NCBI GenBank assembly: GCA_022360955.1
Contig: JAKSBV010000203.1
Span: 49,717 to 113,716, forward strand
Direction: 5' to 3'
DNA: 64,000 bases
Origin: Bacillota bacterium
Lineage (GTDB): Bacteria > Bacillota > Clostridia > SK-Y3
Part shown: positions 1-8,301 of the stretch, piece by piece
How the letters are laid out: the number at the start of each line of letters is the position of its first letter
Position numbering within the stretch: position 1 is the stretch's first letter
Notes under the pieces: model-generated
Database searches by the model: none
What the model was told of the DNA's origin: nothing
Seen by the model: only the letters and a program-made list of their open reading frames with translations
Made by a program: the position numbers and the translations under genes

Positions 1-106
1 TGGAGAGAATATGAATATTAGAAGATTTGCAAGATTTGAAAGAGGCGAAGGCTTAGAAAAAAGGCAAGATGATTTTGCAGATGAAGTTGCAAATATGGTA
101 AAATAG
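1..106 (+). CDS. tsf: Elongation factor Ts, C-terminal end (partial)
   Basis: Only the last 34 codons are present; the frame begins at base 2 and stops with TAG at 104-106. The visible residues include [17 protein letters not shown] and a final FADEVANMV, the typical C-terminal end of EF-Ts, the nucleotide exchange factor that recycles EF-Tu after GTP hydrolysis. A terminator hairpin follows at once and pyrH comes next, which matches the usual rpsB-tsf-pyrH-frr order in Firmicutes. The identification rests on a short tail plus gene order. Confidence 0.9.
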   Translation, partial: GENMNIRRFARFERGEGLEKRQDDFADEVANMVK

Positions 107-118
107 CAATATAAAATA

Positions 119-148
119 AAAAGGGACACAATCTTGTGTTCCTTTTTT
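119..148 (+). terminator. Rho-independent terminator after tsf
   Basis: GGGACACA pairs with TGTGTTCC around a 4-base loop, followed by a T run. It lies 14 bases after the tsf stop codon, so pyrH is probably transcribed from its own promoter in the following 200 bases. Confidence 0.85.
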
Positions 149-169
149 GGAAATGTATACCTTAGCACA

Positions 170-222
170 TGCAACGCGAAAAATGCAACATAGTTAATGT
201 GAATTCTTTTTCGTGTTCAATC
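170..222 (+). repeat. Leader hairpin repeat, family D copy 1
   Basis: An imperfect inverted repeat pairs AACGCGAAAAA with TTTTTCGTGTT in the pyrH leader. The right arm (GAATTCTTTTTCGTGTTCAAT) resembles hairpins at 42181-42238 and 36700-36756 and a fragment at 14657-14683. Function is unknown. Confidence 0.5.
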
Positions 223-352
223 TGTTTTGCTTAACGGGAAAAACTTAATCCTGTAACACAAATCGTACTTGTATAGACGGTCCGATAAAAAATGGTATGA
301 ATTTTTACAATATAAGCAGGATTTTCTGGTTTAATGTAGAAGATATATTTAG

Positions 353-1638
<1,286 letters not shown>

Positions 1639-1639
1639 C

Positions 1640-1837
1640 ATGCTTCCGGATGTAGTAGGATATCGATTGGAGAAGGGCAAAAAGATATTGCTGGATGAAG
1701 GTTATCGTGATATCAAAGTTTTGTTTACGCGTTCTCCTAAGCATAATCCGCAGTTTACCGGTTATCATAACCAAAGAATTGTGATGATCGGAGACATTGA
1801 CGATTCAACAGTTGAATTGCTGGTTTGTCATGTATAG
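1640..1837 (+). CDS. Small single-PASTA-like domain protein
   Basis: A 65-residue protein begins one base after the frr stop, with GGAGG in the end of frr. Its start, LPDVVGYRLEKGKKILLDEG, matches the opening of PASTA domains (pattern VPxVVGxxxxxAxxxLxxxG). PASTA repeats normally sit outside the cell on serine/threonine kinases or penicillin-binding proteins and bind peptidoglycan. Here there is no signal peptide, membrane segment or kinase, so the role is open. The gene lies between frr and uppS in the same direction. It looks real because of its RBS, tight spacing and domain match, but its function is not known. Confidence 0.75.
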   Translation: MLPDVVGYRLEKGKKILLDEGYRDIKVLFTRSPKHNPQFTGYHNQRIVMIGDIDDSTVELLVCHV

Positions 1838-1869
1838 TTGTCCCCTCATTGTGAGGGGCGTTTCTTTAA

Positions 1870-2021
1870 CTGGAGGTCGGAAATCAGAGGTCGGAACGGT
1901 AGACGACTGCAAAGCAGTTTTATCTAGGTCGTTTTACATTGTAAAATCCGGCCGAAAAGAAGAGGATTTCATGTTCTTGCATTTTGTTTAGCCTCGGACT
2001 TCCGGTTTCGGACCTCCGATT
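1870..2021 (+). repeat. Degenerate heptamer repeats forming a long hairpin before uppS
   Basis: Degenerate 7-bp units (AGGTCGG, AAATCAG, AGGTCGG) at 1871-1897 face complementary units (TCGGACT, TCCGGTT, TCGGACC, TCCGATT) at 1993-2021. GGAGGTCGGAAA and TTTCGGACCTCC can pair across about 130 bases. The loop holds smaller hairpins (CTGCAAAGCAG; TTTTACATTGTAAAA). A 64-codon frame at 1797-1991 runs through this and is not convincing as a gene. Confidence 0.65.
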
Positions 2022-2044
2022 TTGGGTATGGAGGACGTTAGAGA

Positions 2045-2821
2045 GTGGGATTTAATTTTAAAAAAATAACAGAAAAAATAAAAAATCTAAAAAATACAAA
2101 AAGTGAACATGAATTAGACTACACGGCGCTGCCGGAGCATATAGGATTTATCATGGATGGAAACGGCAGATGGGCAGCCAGAAGGGGATTGCCTCGCAGT
2201 GCAGGACATAAGGCCGGAGCGGAGGCGTTGAGACGGATTACGGAATTCTGCGATAAAATCGGTATAAAGATTATCACTGTCTACGCTTTTTCAACAGAGA
2301 ATTGGAAAAGGCCTCAGAAGGAAGTAAAAGCATTAATGGGTCTATTATCCCAATACCTTGGGGATGCAGAAAGAGAACTTGCCGGAAAGAATATTGTTAT
2401 AAAAGTTATTGGAGATATTACAACCTTATCACAAAAGATACAGCAGCAAGTGATTGAAACGGAAAGATTGACACAAAATAATACGGGATTGCTTTTAAAT
2501 ATTGCCATTAATTACGGAGGAAGAGATGAGATTATTCACGCAGTAAAGCAAATCGCCAAAGAAGTCCAAGCGGATCGTATAGCTGTAGAGGACATTGACG
2601 ATCAGCTGATGTCTCAACATATGTATACAAGAGGCATCAAAGACCCAGATTTAATTATACGGCCAAGCGGAGAGTTAAGGCTTAGTAATTTTTTATTATG
2701 GCAATCTGCCTATTCGGAATTTTGGTTTGCAAAAATTTATTGGCCTGATTTTAATTCTCAGCATTTGTTGGCGGCAATCAGTGACTATCAAAAGAGAACC
2801 AGAAGATTTGGGGGAATTTAA
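2045..2821 (+). CDS. uppS: Isoprenyl transferase (undecaprenyl diphosphate synthase)
   Basis: This 258-residue cis-prenyltransferase condenses isopentenyl diphosphate onto farnesyl diphosphate to make the C55 carrier used in wall synthesis. The HIGFIMDGNGRWA motif (catalytic Asp38) and the C-terminal RPSGELRLSNFLLWQ substrate-binding motif are intact, as is TVYAFSTENW. The start is GTG at 2045, with GGAGG about 10 bases upstream. cdsA starts directly after the stop. It forms a lipid-precursor block with cdsA, dxr, rseP and ispG. Confidence 0.95.
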   Translation: MGFNFKKITEKIKNLKNTKSEHELDYTALPEHIGFIMDGNGRWAARRGLPRSAGHKAGAEALRRITEFCDKIGIKIITVYAFSTENWKRPQKEVKALMGLLSQYLGDAERELAGKNIVIKVIGDITTLSQKIQQQVIETERLTQNNTGLLLNIAINYGGRDEIIHAVKQIAKEVQADRIAVEDIDDQLMSQHMYTRGIKDPDLIIRPSGELRLSNFLLWQSAYSEFWFAKIYWPDFNSQHLLAAISDYQKRTRRFGGI

Positions 2822-3628
2822 GTGCTTAACAAAAGGATAATAAGTGCGGTAATTGGCATGGTGCTATTAATATTAATAGTGGTTTCAAGTAATATAGTGC
2901 TTAATATTAGTATTGCTATTATTGCTATTATTGCCTTATATGAGTTGTTTTCCGCTTTGAAAGTACAGAAAAATTTTCTACCGGCGTATTTAGGGTATTT
3001 TAGTGCTGTGGTTATTGCATTTAGCGACTATTTTCATCCGGGTTGGATGAGATTATTAGTATATGTCTATGTTGCATTATTACTTTTATTGATGTTGATC
3101 TACTATCAAAAAATAGATTTTAACCAAATAGCTGTTACCTTTTTTGCTGTTATATATATTTGTTATTTCATGGCACATATTATTTTTACAAGAGATTTGA
3201 ATAATGGAAGTATTTTAATTTGGTTAATTTTTTTGGGAGCCTGGGCGACGGATACTTTTGCGTTTTTTGTGGGAAGCTTTTTAGGGAAAAAAAAGCTATT
3301 GCCTGACATAAGTCCCAAGAAAACCGTAGCAGGTGCATTGGGCGGCATCGTCGGTTGCGGGCTGTCTTTTTTGTTATATGGCTATATTATTCATATTTTG
3401 GGGAATTATAGTGTTCACTATATCAATTTATTACTTTTAGGATTGTTGAGCTCCATTTTTTCTCAACTTGGGGATTTAGTGGCTTCTTGTATCAAAAGGC
3501 AGTATGGCGTGAAAGACTTTGGGACAATAATGCCCGGACATGGAGGGATATTGGATAGATTCGACAGTATTCTTTTTGTAGCGCCTGTAGTATATTATTT
3601 TGTTGTGCATTTTACGATAATTGTTTAG
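2822..3628 (+). CDS. cdsA: Phosphatidate cytidylyltransferase (CDP-diacylglycerol synthase)
   Basis: This 268-residue, strongly hydrophobic protein has several membrane helices. It makes CDP-diacylglycerol from phosphatidate and CTP for phospholipid synthesis. The C-terminal family signature is complete: SCIKRQYGVKDFG followed by PGHGGILDRFDS, with the metal-binding aspartates. An earlier DTFAFFVGSFLGKKKLLPDISPKKT stretch, which I read as continuous, is also typical. The start is GTG at 2822, immediately after the uppS stop, with GGGGGAA upstream in uppS. Confidence 0.95.
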   Translation: MLNKRIISAVIGMVLLILIVVSSNIVLNISIAIIAIIALYELFSALKVQKNFLPAYLGYFSAVVIAFSDYFHPGWMRLLVYVYVALLLLLMLIYYQKIDFNQIAVTFFAVIYICYFMAHIIFTRDLNNGSILIWLIFLGAWATDTFAFFVGSFLGKKKLLPDISPKKTVAGALGGIVGCGLSFLLYGYIIHILGNYSVHYINLLLLGLLSSIFSQLGDLVASCIKRQYGVKDFGTIMPGHGGILDRFDSILFVAPVVYYFVVHFTIIV

Positions 3629-3728
3629 TTTGGAGCGGGGAGCGCAAGGTATAGTCTTGAAATATTTCGATACCATGCTAAATAGCCCACTTCAAACTTA
3701 CTTAATATAAAGGGGAATCTAATTAAAT

Positions 3729-4901
3729 ATGGTCAGAAATATATCCATTTTGGGGTCAACCGGTTCGATAGGGACGCAAACATTAGATGTAGTAGATAGC
3801 ATGGAGAATGTAAAAGTATGGGGGTTATCTACCAACACAAGCATTGATTTGCTAGAAAGACAAATAAGACAGTATAGACCTAAAATAGCGGCTGTAATGG
3901 ATGATCAATGCGCTAAAAAATTAAAACAAAAGGTAAACGATACCGACACAAAAGTGGTTGCCGGTATGGAGGGGCTTATAGCGGCTGCTACATTGCCGCA
4001 GGTTGAAATGGTGGTAACCTCAGTGGTTGGGATCGTTGGACTGGTGCCGACGCTAGAAGCGATAAAAGCCCGTAAACATATTGCATTGGCCAATAAAGAA
4101 ACCTTGGTTACGGCGGGTAATATCATTATGCAGCAGGCCCGAAATCACAATGTTTCCATTATTCCCGTTGACAGCGAACATTCGGCGATCTTTCAATGTT
4201 TGCAAGGAGATGATCAAGATGCAGTGCGTTCTGTTATTCTTACAGCTTCCGGAGGACCCTTCTTACATAAACGACCGGAAGAGTTAAAAGATGTAACGCC
4301 CCAACAGGCTTTAAAGCATCCGAACTGGGATATGGGACATAAAATCAGTATTGATTCCGCAACAATGATGAATAAAGGATTGGAGATTATTGAAGCCAAA
4401 TGGCTTTTTAACATGGATATAGATCAAATACAGGTGGTGGTTCATCCTCAAAGCATTATACATTCAATGGTAGAATACATCGATCATTCTATCATTGCAC
4501 AATTAGGATTGCCGGACATGAGGATCCCGATACAATATGCACTTACCTATCCGAATAGGATTGCGTCCAATCATGAGAGGCTGGATTTATGTAAAATAAA
4601 TGAATTAACATTTATACGGCCCGATTTTGAGACCTTTACATGTCTGGCCCTTGCCTATGAGGCGATCAAAGAGGATGGAACAATGCCTGCCGTGTTAAAT
4701 GCGGCCAATGAAATTGCTGTTGATTTGTTTTTAAAAGGAAAAATCGGTTTTACAGAAATTGCAATGTTAATTGAGCAAACAATGAGGAAGCATAATAATA
4801 TCAAAGACCCATCGTTAAAAGATATCTTGGAAAGCGATGTCTGGGCGAGGGAATATGTTAAGGATAGCTTGGAGTTCGGAGTTGGGAGTTTGGAGTTATA
4901 G
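3729..4901 (+). CDS. dxr: 1-deoxy-D-xylulose 5-phosphate reductoisomerase
   Basis: This 390-residue enzyme catalyses the second step of the non-mevalonate isoprenoid pathway, using NADPH and a divalent metal. The N-terminal GSTGSIG (residues 9-15) is the NADPH loop; ALANKETLVTAG, PVDSEHSAIFQCLQG, TASGGPF and the SIDSATMMNKGLEIIEA region supply the metal and substrate residues. The final residues (about LEFGVGSLEL) are encoded by a degenerate 7-bp tandem repeat at 4867-4898, so this C-terminus looks like a repeat-driven extension. The stop TAG lies exactly at the junction with repeat element B1. IspG, a later enzyme of the pathway, is encoded two genes downstream. Confidence 0.96.
   Translation: MVRNISILGSTGSIGTQTLDVVDSMENVKVWGLSTNTSIDLLERQIRQYRPKIAAVMDDQCAKKLKQKVNDTDTKVVAGMEGLIAAATLPQVEMVVTSVVGIVGLVPTLEAIKARKHIALANKETLVTAGNIIMQQARNHNVSIIPVDSEHSAIFQCLQGDDQDAVRSVILTASGGPFLHKRPEELKDVTPQQALKHPNWDMGHKISIDSATMMNKGLEIIEAKWLFNMDIDQIQVVVHPQSIIHSMVEYIDHSIIAQLGLPDMRIPIQYALTYPNRIASNHERLDLCKINELTFIRPDFETFTCLALAYEAIKEDGTMPAVLNAANEIAVDLFLKGKIGFTEIAMLIEQTMRKHNNIKDPSLKDILESDVWAREYVKDSLEFGVGSLEL
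4867..4898 (+). repeat. Heptamer repeat inside the 3' end of dxr
   Basis: The units TTGGAGT, TCGGAGT, TGGGAGT and TTGGAGT run in tandem and are read as the last residues of Dxr. They belong to a class of degenerate 7-bp repeats found downstream of many genes in this window. Confidence 0.75.
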
Positions 4902-5117
4902 ATAACGCACACTAGAACTAGAAATATAATAGTATGGATAAACCGGAGGTCAGAAGGCGGAGGTCGGAAAGTGACTAAACAGGGACGGAGAGTAAAATAG
5001 CAATGAGCTGTGGTACAATACTGGGGACATTCTCAACCCTCAACTATTTTTCAGATTAGGAATACCTGTTGTTGGAGTACGATTATATTTCCAGACTTAC
5101 TGTTTATTGTATATAGA
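4899..5117 (+). repeat. Dispersed intergenic element, family B copy 1
   Basis: The element opens with GATAACGCACACTAG and closes with TTACTGTTTATTGTATATAG. It shares GAATACCTGTTGTTGGAGTA and GATTATATTTCC with copies at 35489-35645 (same strand) and 50272-50505 (opposite strand). Heptamer units (GGAGGTC, AGAAGGC) lie inside at 4944-4970. No gene is visible in this 291-base dxr-rseP gap. Confidence 0.7.
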
Positions 5118-5204
5118 AAAGCAAAATGTAAAGCTAAATATATATTAACATGATAAGATTTTGTGTTTTTCCGAACTAACGCATAGAAAGGTTTGGTGAT
5201 TGTA

Positions 5205-6218
5205 ATGACGACAGTTATATCAGCCATTATTATTTTGGGTGTATTGATATTGTTCCACGAGTTAGGACATTTCTCTGTTGCAAAGCTGGTAGATGTAAAG
5301 GTTCATGAGTTTTCTATCGGCATGGGACCCCAACTATTCAAATTTGTCAAAGGAGAGACGTTGTATTCTTTAAGGGCATTACCCATAGGGGGCTATGTTA
5401 AATTAGAAGGCGAAGATCAGGATTCCAATGATGCAAGAGCTTTTAGCAATAAACCCGTATGGGCAAGGATTGCAGTGCTTGCGGCCGGAGCAATCATGAA
5501 TTTTATTTTAGGTTTTTTAATTTTTGTGATATTATTGGCGATAGAACCTGCTGTACCTCAGCCCGTTGTGGGTGAGCTGATGGAAGGTATGCCTGCACAG
5601 GAAGCGGGATTGCTGCAGGGGGACAGGATTGTGCAGCTTAACGAATATAAAGTGAATATTCAAAAGGATGTATCCTATTTTTTAAGTAAAAATAATGACC
5701 GGCCTATCGATATGATTGTGCTGCGAGACGGACAAAAGGTAAACGTAAAACTAACCCCTCAATTCAATGAAAAATATAATCGTTACATGCTGGGGTATAC
5801 GGCTAAGACCGTAAAAATGAATTTTTTTGGCTTGATGCGTACGGCTTATTATGAGACGGCCTTAATGACAAAAATGATTATTTTATCCTTTGGTGAATTG
5901 TTTACCGGAAAGGATGGACTGGCTCAGGTATCAGGGCCTGTAGGGATTGTGGGCGCCATTGGCGGTGCGGCAAAGGCCGGGATTAGTCCCCTGTTGTTTT
6001 TAGCGGCATTGATCAGTATCAATCTGGGTATTTTTAATTTGCTTCCTATTCCGGCTTTAGATGGCAGCAGAATCATGTTTGTTGTGATCGAAGGGATTAG
6101 AAGAAAACCGATTAATCCTGAAAAAGAAGGTTTGGTGCATATGATAGGGCTTGGGATGCTTCTATTGTTGATGGTTATTGCGACGTTTAACGATATTTCG
6201 AGAATATTGGGACAGTGA
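5205..6218 (+). CDS. rseP: Site-2 protease family zinc metalloprotease RseP/RasP
   Basis: This 337-residue intramembrane protease cleaves membrane-embedded substrates such as anti-sigma factors and remnant signal peptides. HELGH at residues 18-22 lies in the first membrane helix and supplies zinc ligands. A PDZ domain spans about 110-190, and the second active-site segment LLPIPALDGSRI is near the C-terminal membrane helices. Start choice: ATG at 5205 follows AAAGG with a spacer of about 12; TTG 5193 and GTG 5196 are in frame but too close to that site. The gene is between dxr and ispG, the usual neighbourhood in Clostridia. Confidence 0.93.
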   Translation: MTTVISAIIILGVLILFHELGHFSVAKLVDVKVHEFSIGMGPQLFKFVKGETLYSLRALPIGGYVKLEGEDQDSNDARAFSNKPVWARIAVLAAGAIMNFILGFLIFVILLAIEPAVPQPVVGELMEGMPAQEAGLLQGDRIVQLNEYKVNIQKDVSYFLSKNNDRPIDMIVLRDGQKVNVKLTPQFNEKYNRYMLGYTAKTVKMNFFGLMRTAYYETALMTKMIILSFGELFTGKDGLAQVSGPVGIVGAIGGAAKAGISPLLFLAALISINLGIFNLLPIPALDGSRIMFVVIEGIRRKPINPEKEGLVHMIGLGMLLLLMVIATFNDISRILGQ

Positions 6219-6221
6219 TAT

Positions 6222-6336
6222 AGAGTTGGGTGTTTGGCGTTGGGAGTTGGGAGTGAAAGCAAACAATATCAATAAGACATTGAAGCTGAGGGTTGAGAGC
6301 TGAGCATGTAAAGTCTCAACACTCAGCCCTCAGCCG
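6222..6336 (+). repeat. Heptamer tracts with a 20-bp hairpin
   Basis: Units of GTTGGGA type lie at 6222-6258. Downstream, CTGAGGGTTGAGAGCTGAG (6286-6304) pairs with an almost complementary arm at 6313-6334 made of CTCAACA, CTCAGCC and CTCAGCC units. It may act as a terminator-like or processing hairpin, but no T tail follows. Confidence 0.7.
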
Positions 6337-6345
6337 ATTATATTA

Positions 6346-6447
6346 AAGATAGCACACTGCAACCTAAAAATACATTTGGATCAAACAACGAGGGTTCTGC
6401 GTTTTTTGTCCAAATATAGATTCGATTTTAAAGTGTGATATCTATAT
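6346..6447 (+). repeat. Structured intergenic element, family A copy 1 (ispG leader)
   Basis: The outer arms are GATAGCACACT and AGTGTGATATC; the inner arms are ATTTGGATCAAA and TTTTTTGTCCAAAT around CAACGAGGGTTCTGCG. In copies at 14546 and 42049 the same positions read CCAACTT/AAGTTGG and TTTACACAAA/TTTGTGTAAA, so both arms changed together. It ends 3 bases before the ispG ribosome binding site. Confidence 0.8.
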
Positions 6448-6464
6448 TGAGGAGCAATTGCAGT

Positions 6465-7529
6465 ATGACGGGACAATTGATAAAACGCAGGAAAACGAAG
6501 ATGGTTAGAGTAGGCAATATTGAAATTGGCGGACAAGCTCCGATTGTGGTACAATCTATGACCAATACGGACACTAGGGATGTTGCGGCTACGGTGCGGC
6601 AAGTGATCGAGCTTGAACAGGCAGGCTGTGATGTGGTGCGCCTGGCTGTTCCCGATATGGAAGCTGCCCAGGCGATAGGCGACATTAAAAAAGAAACGAA
6701 TGTGCCGTTGGTAGCAGATATTCATTTTGATCATCGATTAGCCCTGGAATGTATCGCGAGAGGCATTGATAAGATACGGATTAACCCCGGCAATATAGGG
6801 TCCGGAAGCAAGGTGAAAGAAGTTGCTGTGCAGGCAAAGCAGAGAAGGGTTCCGATTAGAATCGGGGTGAACAGCGGCTCGATTGAAAAGGATTTATTGG
6901 CCCAATACGGTTCTCCCACGGCAGAAGCAATGGTGGAGAGTGCTTTGCGGCATGTGGCCTTGCTCGAAGAACATGACTTTACGGATATTGTAATCTCATT
7001 AAAGGCTTCTGACGTTCCGAGGACGGTAGAGGCTTATCGTTTAGCGGCTCAGAGGCTGGAGTACCCGTTGCATTTAGGGGTTACGGAAGCAGGTACGTTG
7101 TGGTCGGGAACGATTAAATCGGCCATAGGTATTGGTTCATTATTGCTGGACGGCATTGGAGATACTATACGGGTATCCCTTACCGGTGATCCGGTGGAGG
7201 AAGCGAAGGTCGGTATACAGATATTGAAATCTTTAGGCCTGAGAAAGTCAGGGATTGAGTTGATTTCTTGTCCTACCTGCGGGCGGTGCCGCATTGATCT
7301 AATCGGCATTGCCAATAGGGTTGAACAAAGGTTGCAAAATTGTGGGAAAAATATCAAAGTTGCAGTGATGGGATGTGCGGTTAATGGCCCCGGTGAAGCG
7401 CGGGAAGCGGATATTGGTATTGCCGGCGGCAATGGGGTCGGATTAATATTTAGAAAAGGGGAAATAATAAAGAAAGTACCGGAAGAACAGTTGGTAGACG
7501 AGTTGATAGATGAAATTGAAAGAAGTTAA
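6465..7529 (+). CDS. ispG: 4-hydroxy-3-methylbut-2-en-1-yl diphosphate synthase (flavodoxin/ferredoxin)
   Basis: This 354-residue iron-sulfur enzyme acts in the penultimate step of the non-mevalonate pathway, reducing the cyclic diphosphate to HMBPP. The N-terminal barrel shows [17 protein letters not shown] and RINPGNIG; the C-terminal cluster cysteines are in SCPTCGRC and [15 protein letters not shown] 6465 is chosen because AGGAG (6450-6454) precedes it by 10 bases; the longer GTG-initiated frame from 6435 would translate the end of repeat element A. Same pathway as dxr upstream. Confidence 0.95.
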   Translation: MTGQLIKRRKTKMVRVGNIEIGGQAPIVVQSMTNTDTRDVAATVRQVIELEQAGCDVVRLAVPDMEAAQAIGDIKKETNVPLVADIHFDHRLALECIARGIDKIRINPGNIGSGSKVKEVAVQAKQRRVPIRIGVNSGSIEKDLLAQYGSPTAEAMVESALRHVALLEEHDFTDIVISLKASDVPRTVEAYRLAAQRLEYPLHLGVTEAGTLWSGTIKSAIGIGSLLLDGIGDTIRVSLTGDPVEEAKVGIQILKSLGLRKSGIELISCPTCGRCRIDLIGIANRVEQRLQNCGKNIKVAVMGCAVNGPGEAREADIGIAGGNGVGLIFRKGEIIKKVPEEQLVDELIDEIERS

Positions 7530-7628
7530 TCCTTTGCAGTTGTGATATTGAACGCAAAGAAGACTTTTCCTGTTAACTTGCAAGGACTGTGAAGGGTAAA
7601 TCGTGAACGGGAAAAGGACGGGAGATTA

Positions 7629-8267
7629 ATGCAAATCAGCGCAATTATTCCTGCATATAATGAAGCCCCGACCATTAAGAAGGTCATAGAGGTACTTTCT
7701 CAACTTGAAGAGATCCAAGAGACAATTGTCGTAAGTGACGGTTCGGAAGATCGAACGGCGCCGATTGCACGGCAGGCCGGTGCCAGAGTGATTGAGCTTA
7801 TGAGGAATATTGGCAAAGGGGGCGCAATGAAAGTCGGGCTTGACCATTGCGGCGCCGATATTGTATTATTTCTGGATGCGGACCTTATCGGATTAACGCC
7901 GGAACATGTGCGGAATTTACTGCAGCCTGTTGTCAGCGGAGAAACGGATATGTCCATAGGGATATTTGACGGCGGTCGATTTAGTACCGATTTGGCACAA
8001 AAAATATCTCCTTTTTTGTCCGGGCAGAGAGCGGTTAAAAAAGCTGTATTACAGGACCTATGCAATATGGAAGTCGCAAAGTTCGGGATAGAGGTTGCCC
8101 TTACCGATTATGTGAGAAAGAACAATATACCCTATCAAAAAGTGAGGTTGCCGCAAATGACCCATGTGATGAAAGAAGAGAAGTTAGGGTGGAAAAAAGG
8201 TATACGGGCCAGATTAAAAATGTATTGGGAGATATTGCGCAGTTTGACGACAATCAAACTCGATTGA
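7629..8267 (+). CDS. Family 2 glycosyltransferase
   Basis: This 212-residue soluble protein has a GT-A fold. IIPAYNEAPTIKKVIEVL opens the nucleotide-sugar binding domain; VVSDGSEDRT and FLDADL (a DxD-type metal site) follow. ISPFLSGQRAVKK sits in the acceptor region. No membrane segment is visible, so it may act on a cytoplasmic acceptor or lipid at the inner face; the true sugar and acceptor cannot be told. The RBS GGGAG lies 7 bases before the ATG. It sits between ispG and polC, on the same strand, with 34 bases before polC. Confidence 0.85.
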   Translation: MQISAIIPAYNEAPTIKKVIEVLSQLEEIQETIVVSDGSEDRTAPIARQAGARVIELMRNIGKGGAMKVGLDHCGADIVLFLDADLIGLTPEHVRNLLQPVVSGETDMSIGIFDGGRFSTDLAQKISPFLSGQRAVKKAVLQDLCNMEVAKFGIEVALTDYVRKNNIPYQKVRLPQMTHVMKEEKLGWKKGIRARLKMYWEILRSLTTIKLD

Positions 8268-8301
8268 GATAGAGGTGAACCGGTGAAAGGGGGGGATCCA
8301 T

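Noticed and set aside
1797..1991. 64-codon frame after the PASTA-like gene
   Set aside because: It overlaps that gene and the heptamer hairpin, lacks an RBS and has no conserved sequence.
6435..6464. Upstream GTG start for ispG
   Set aside because: The extra codons are the right end of element A and the RBS; the ATG at 6465 has the proper spacing.
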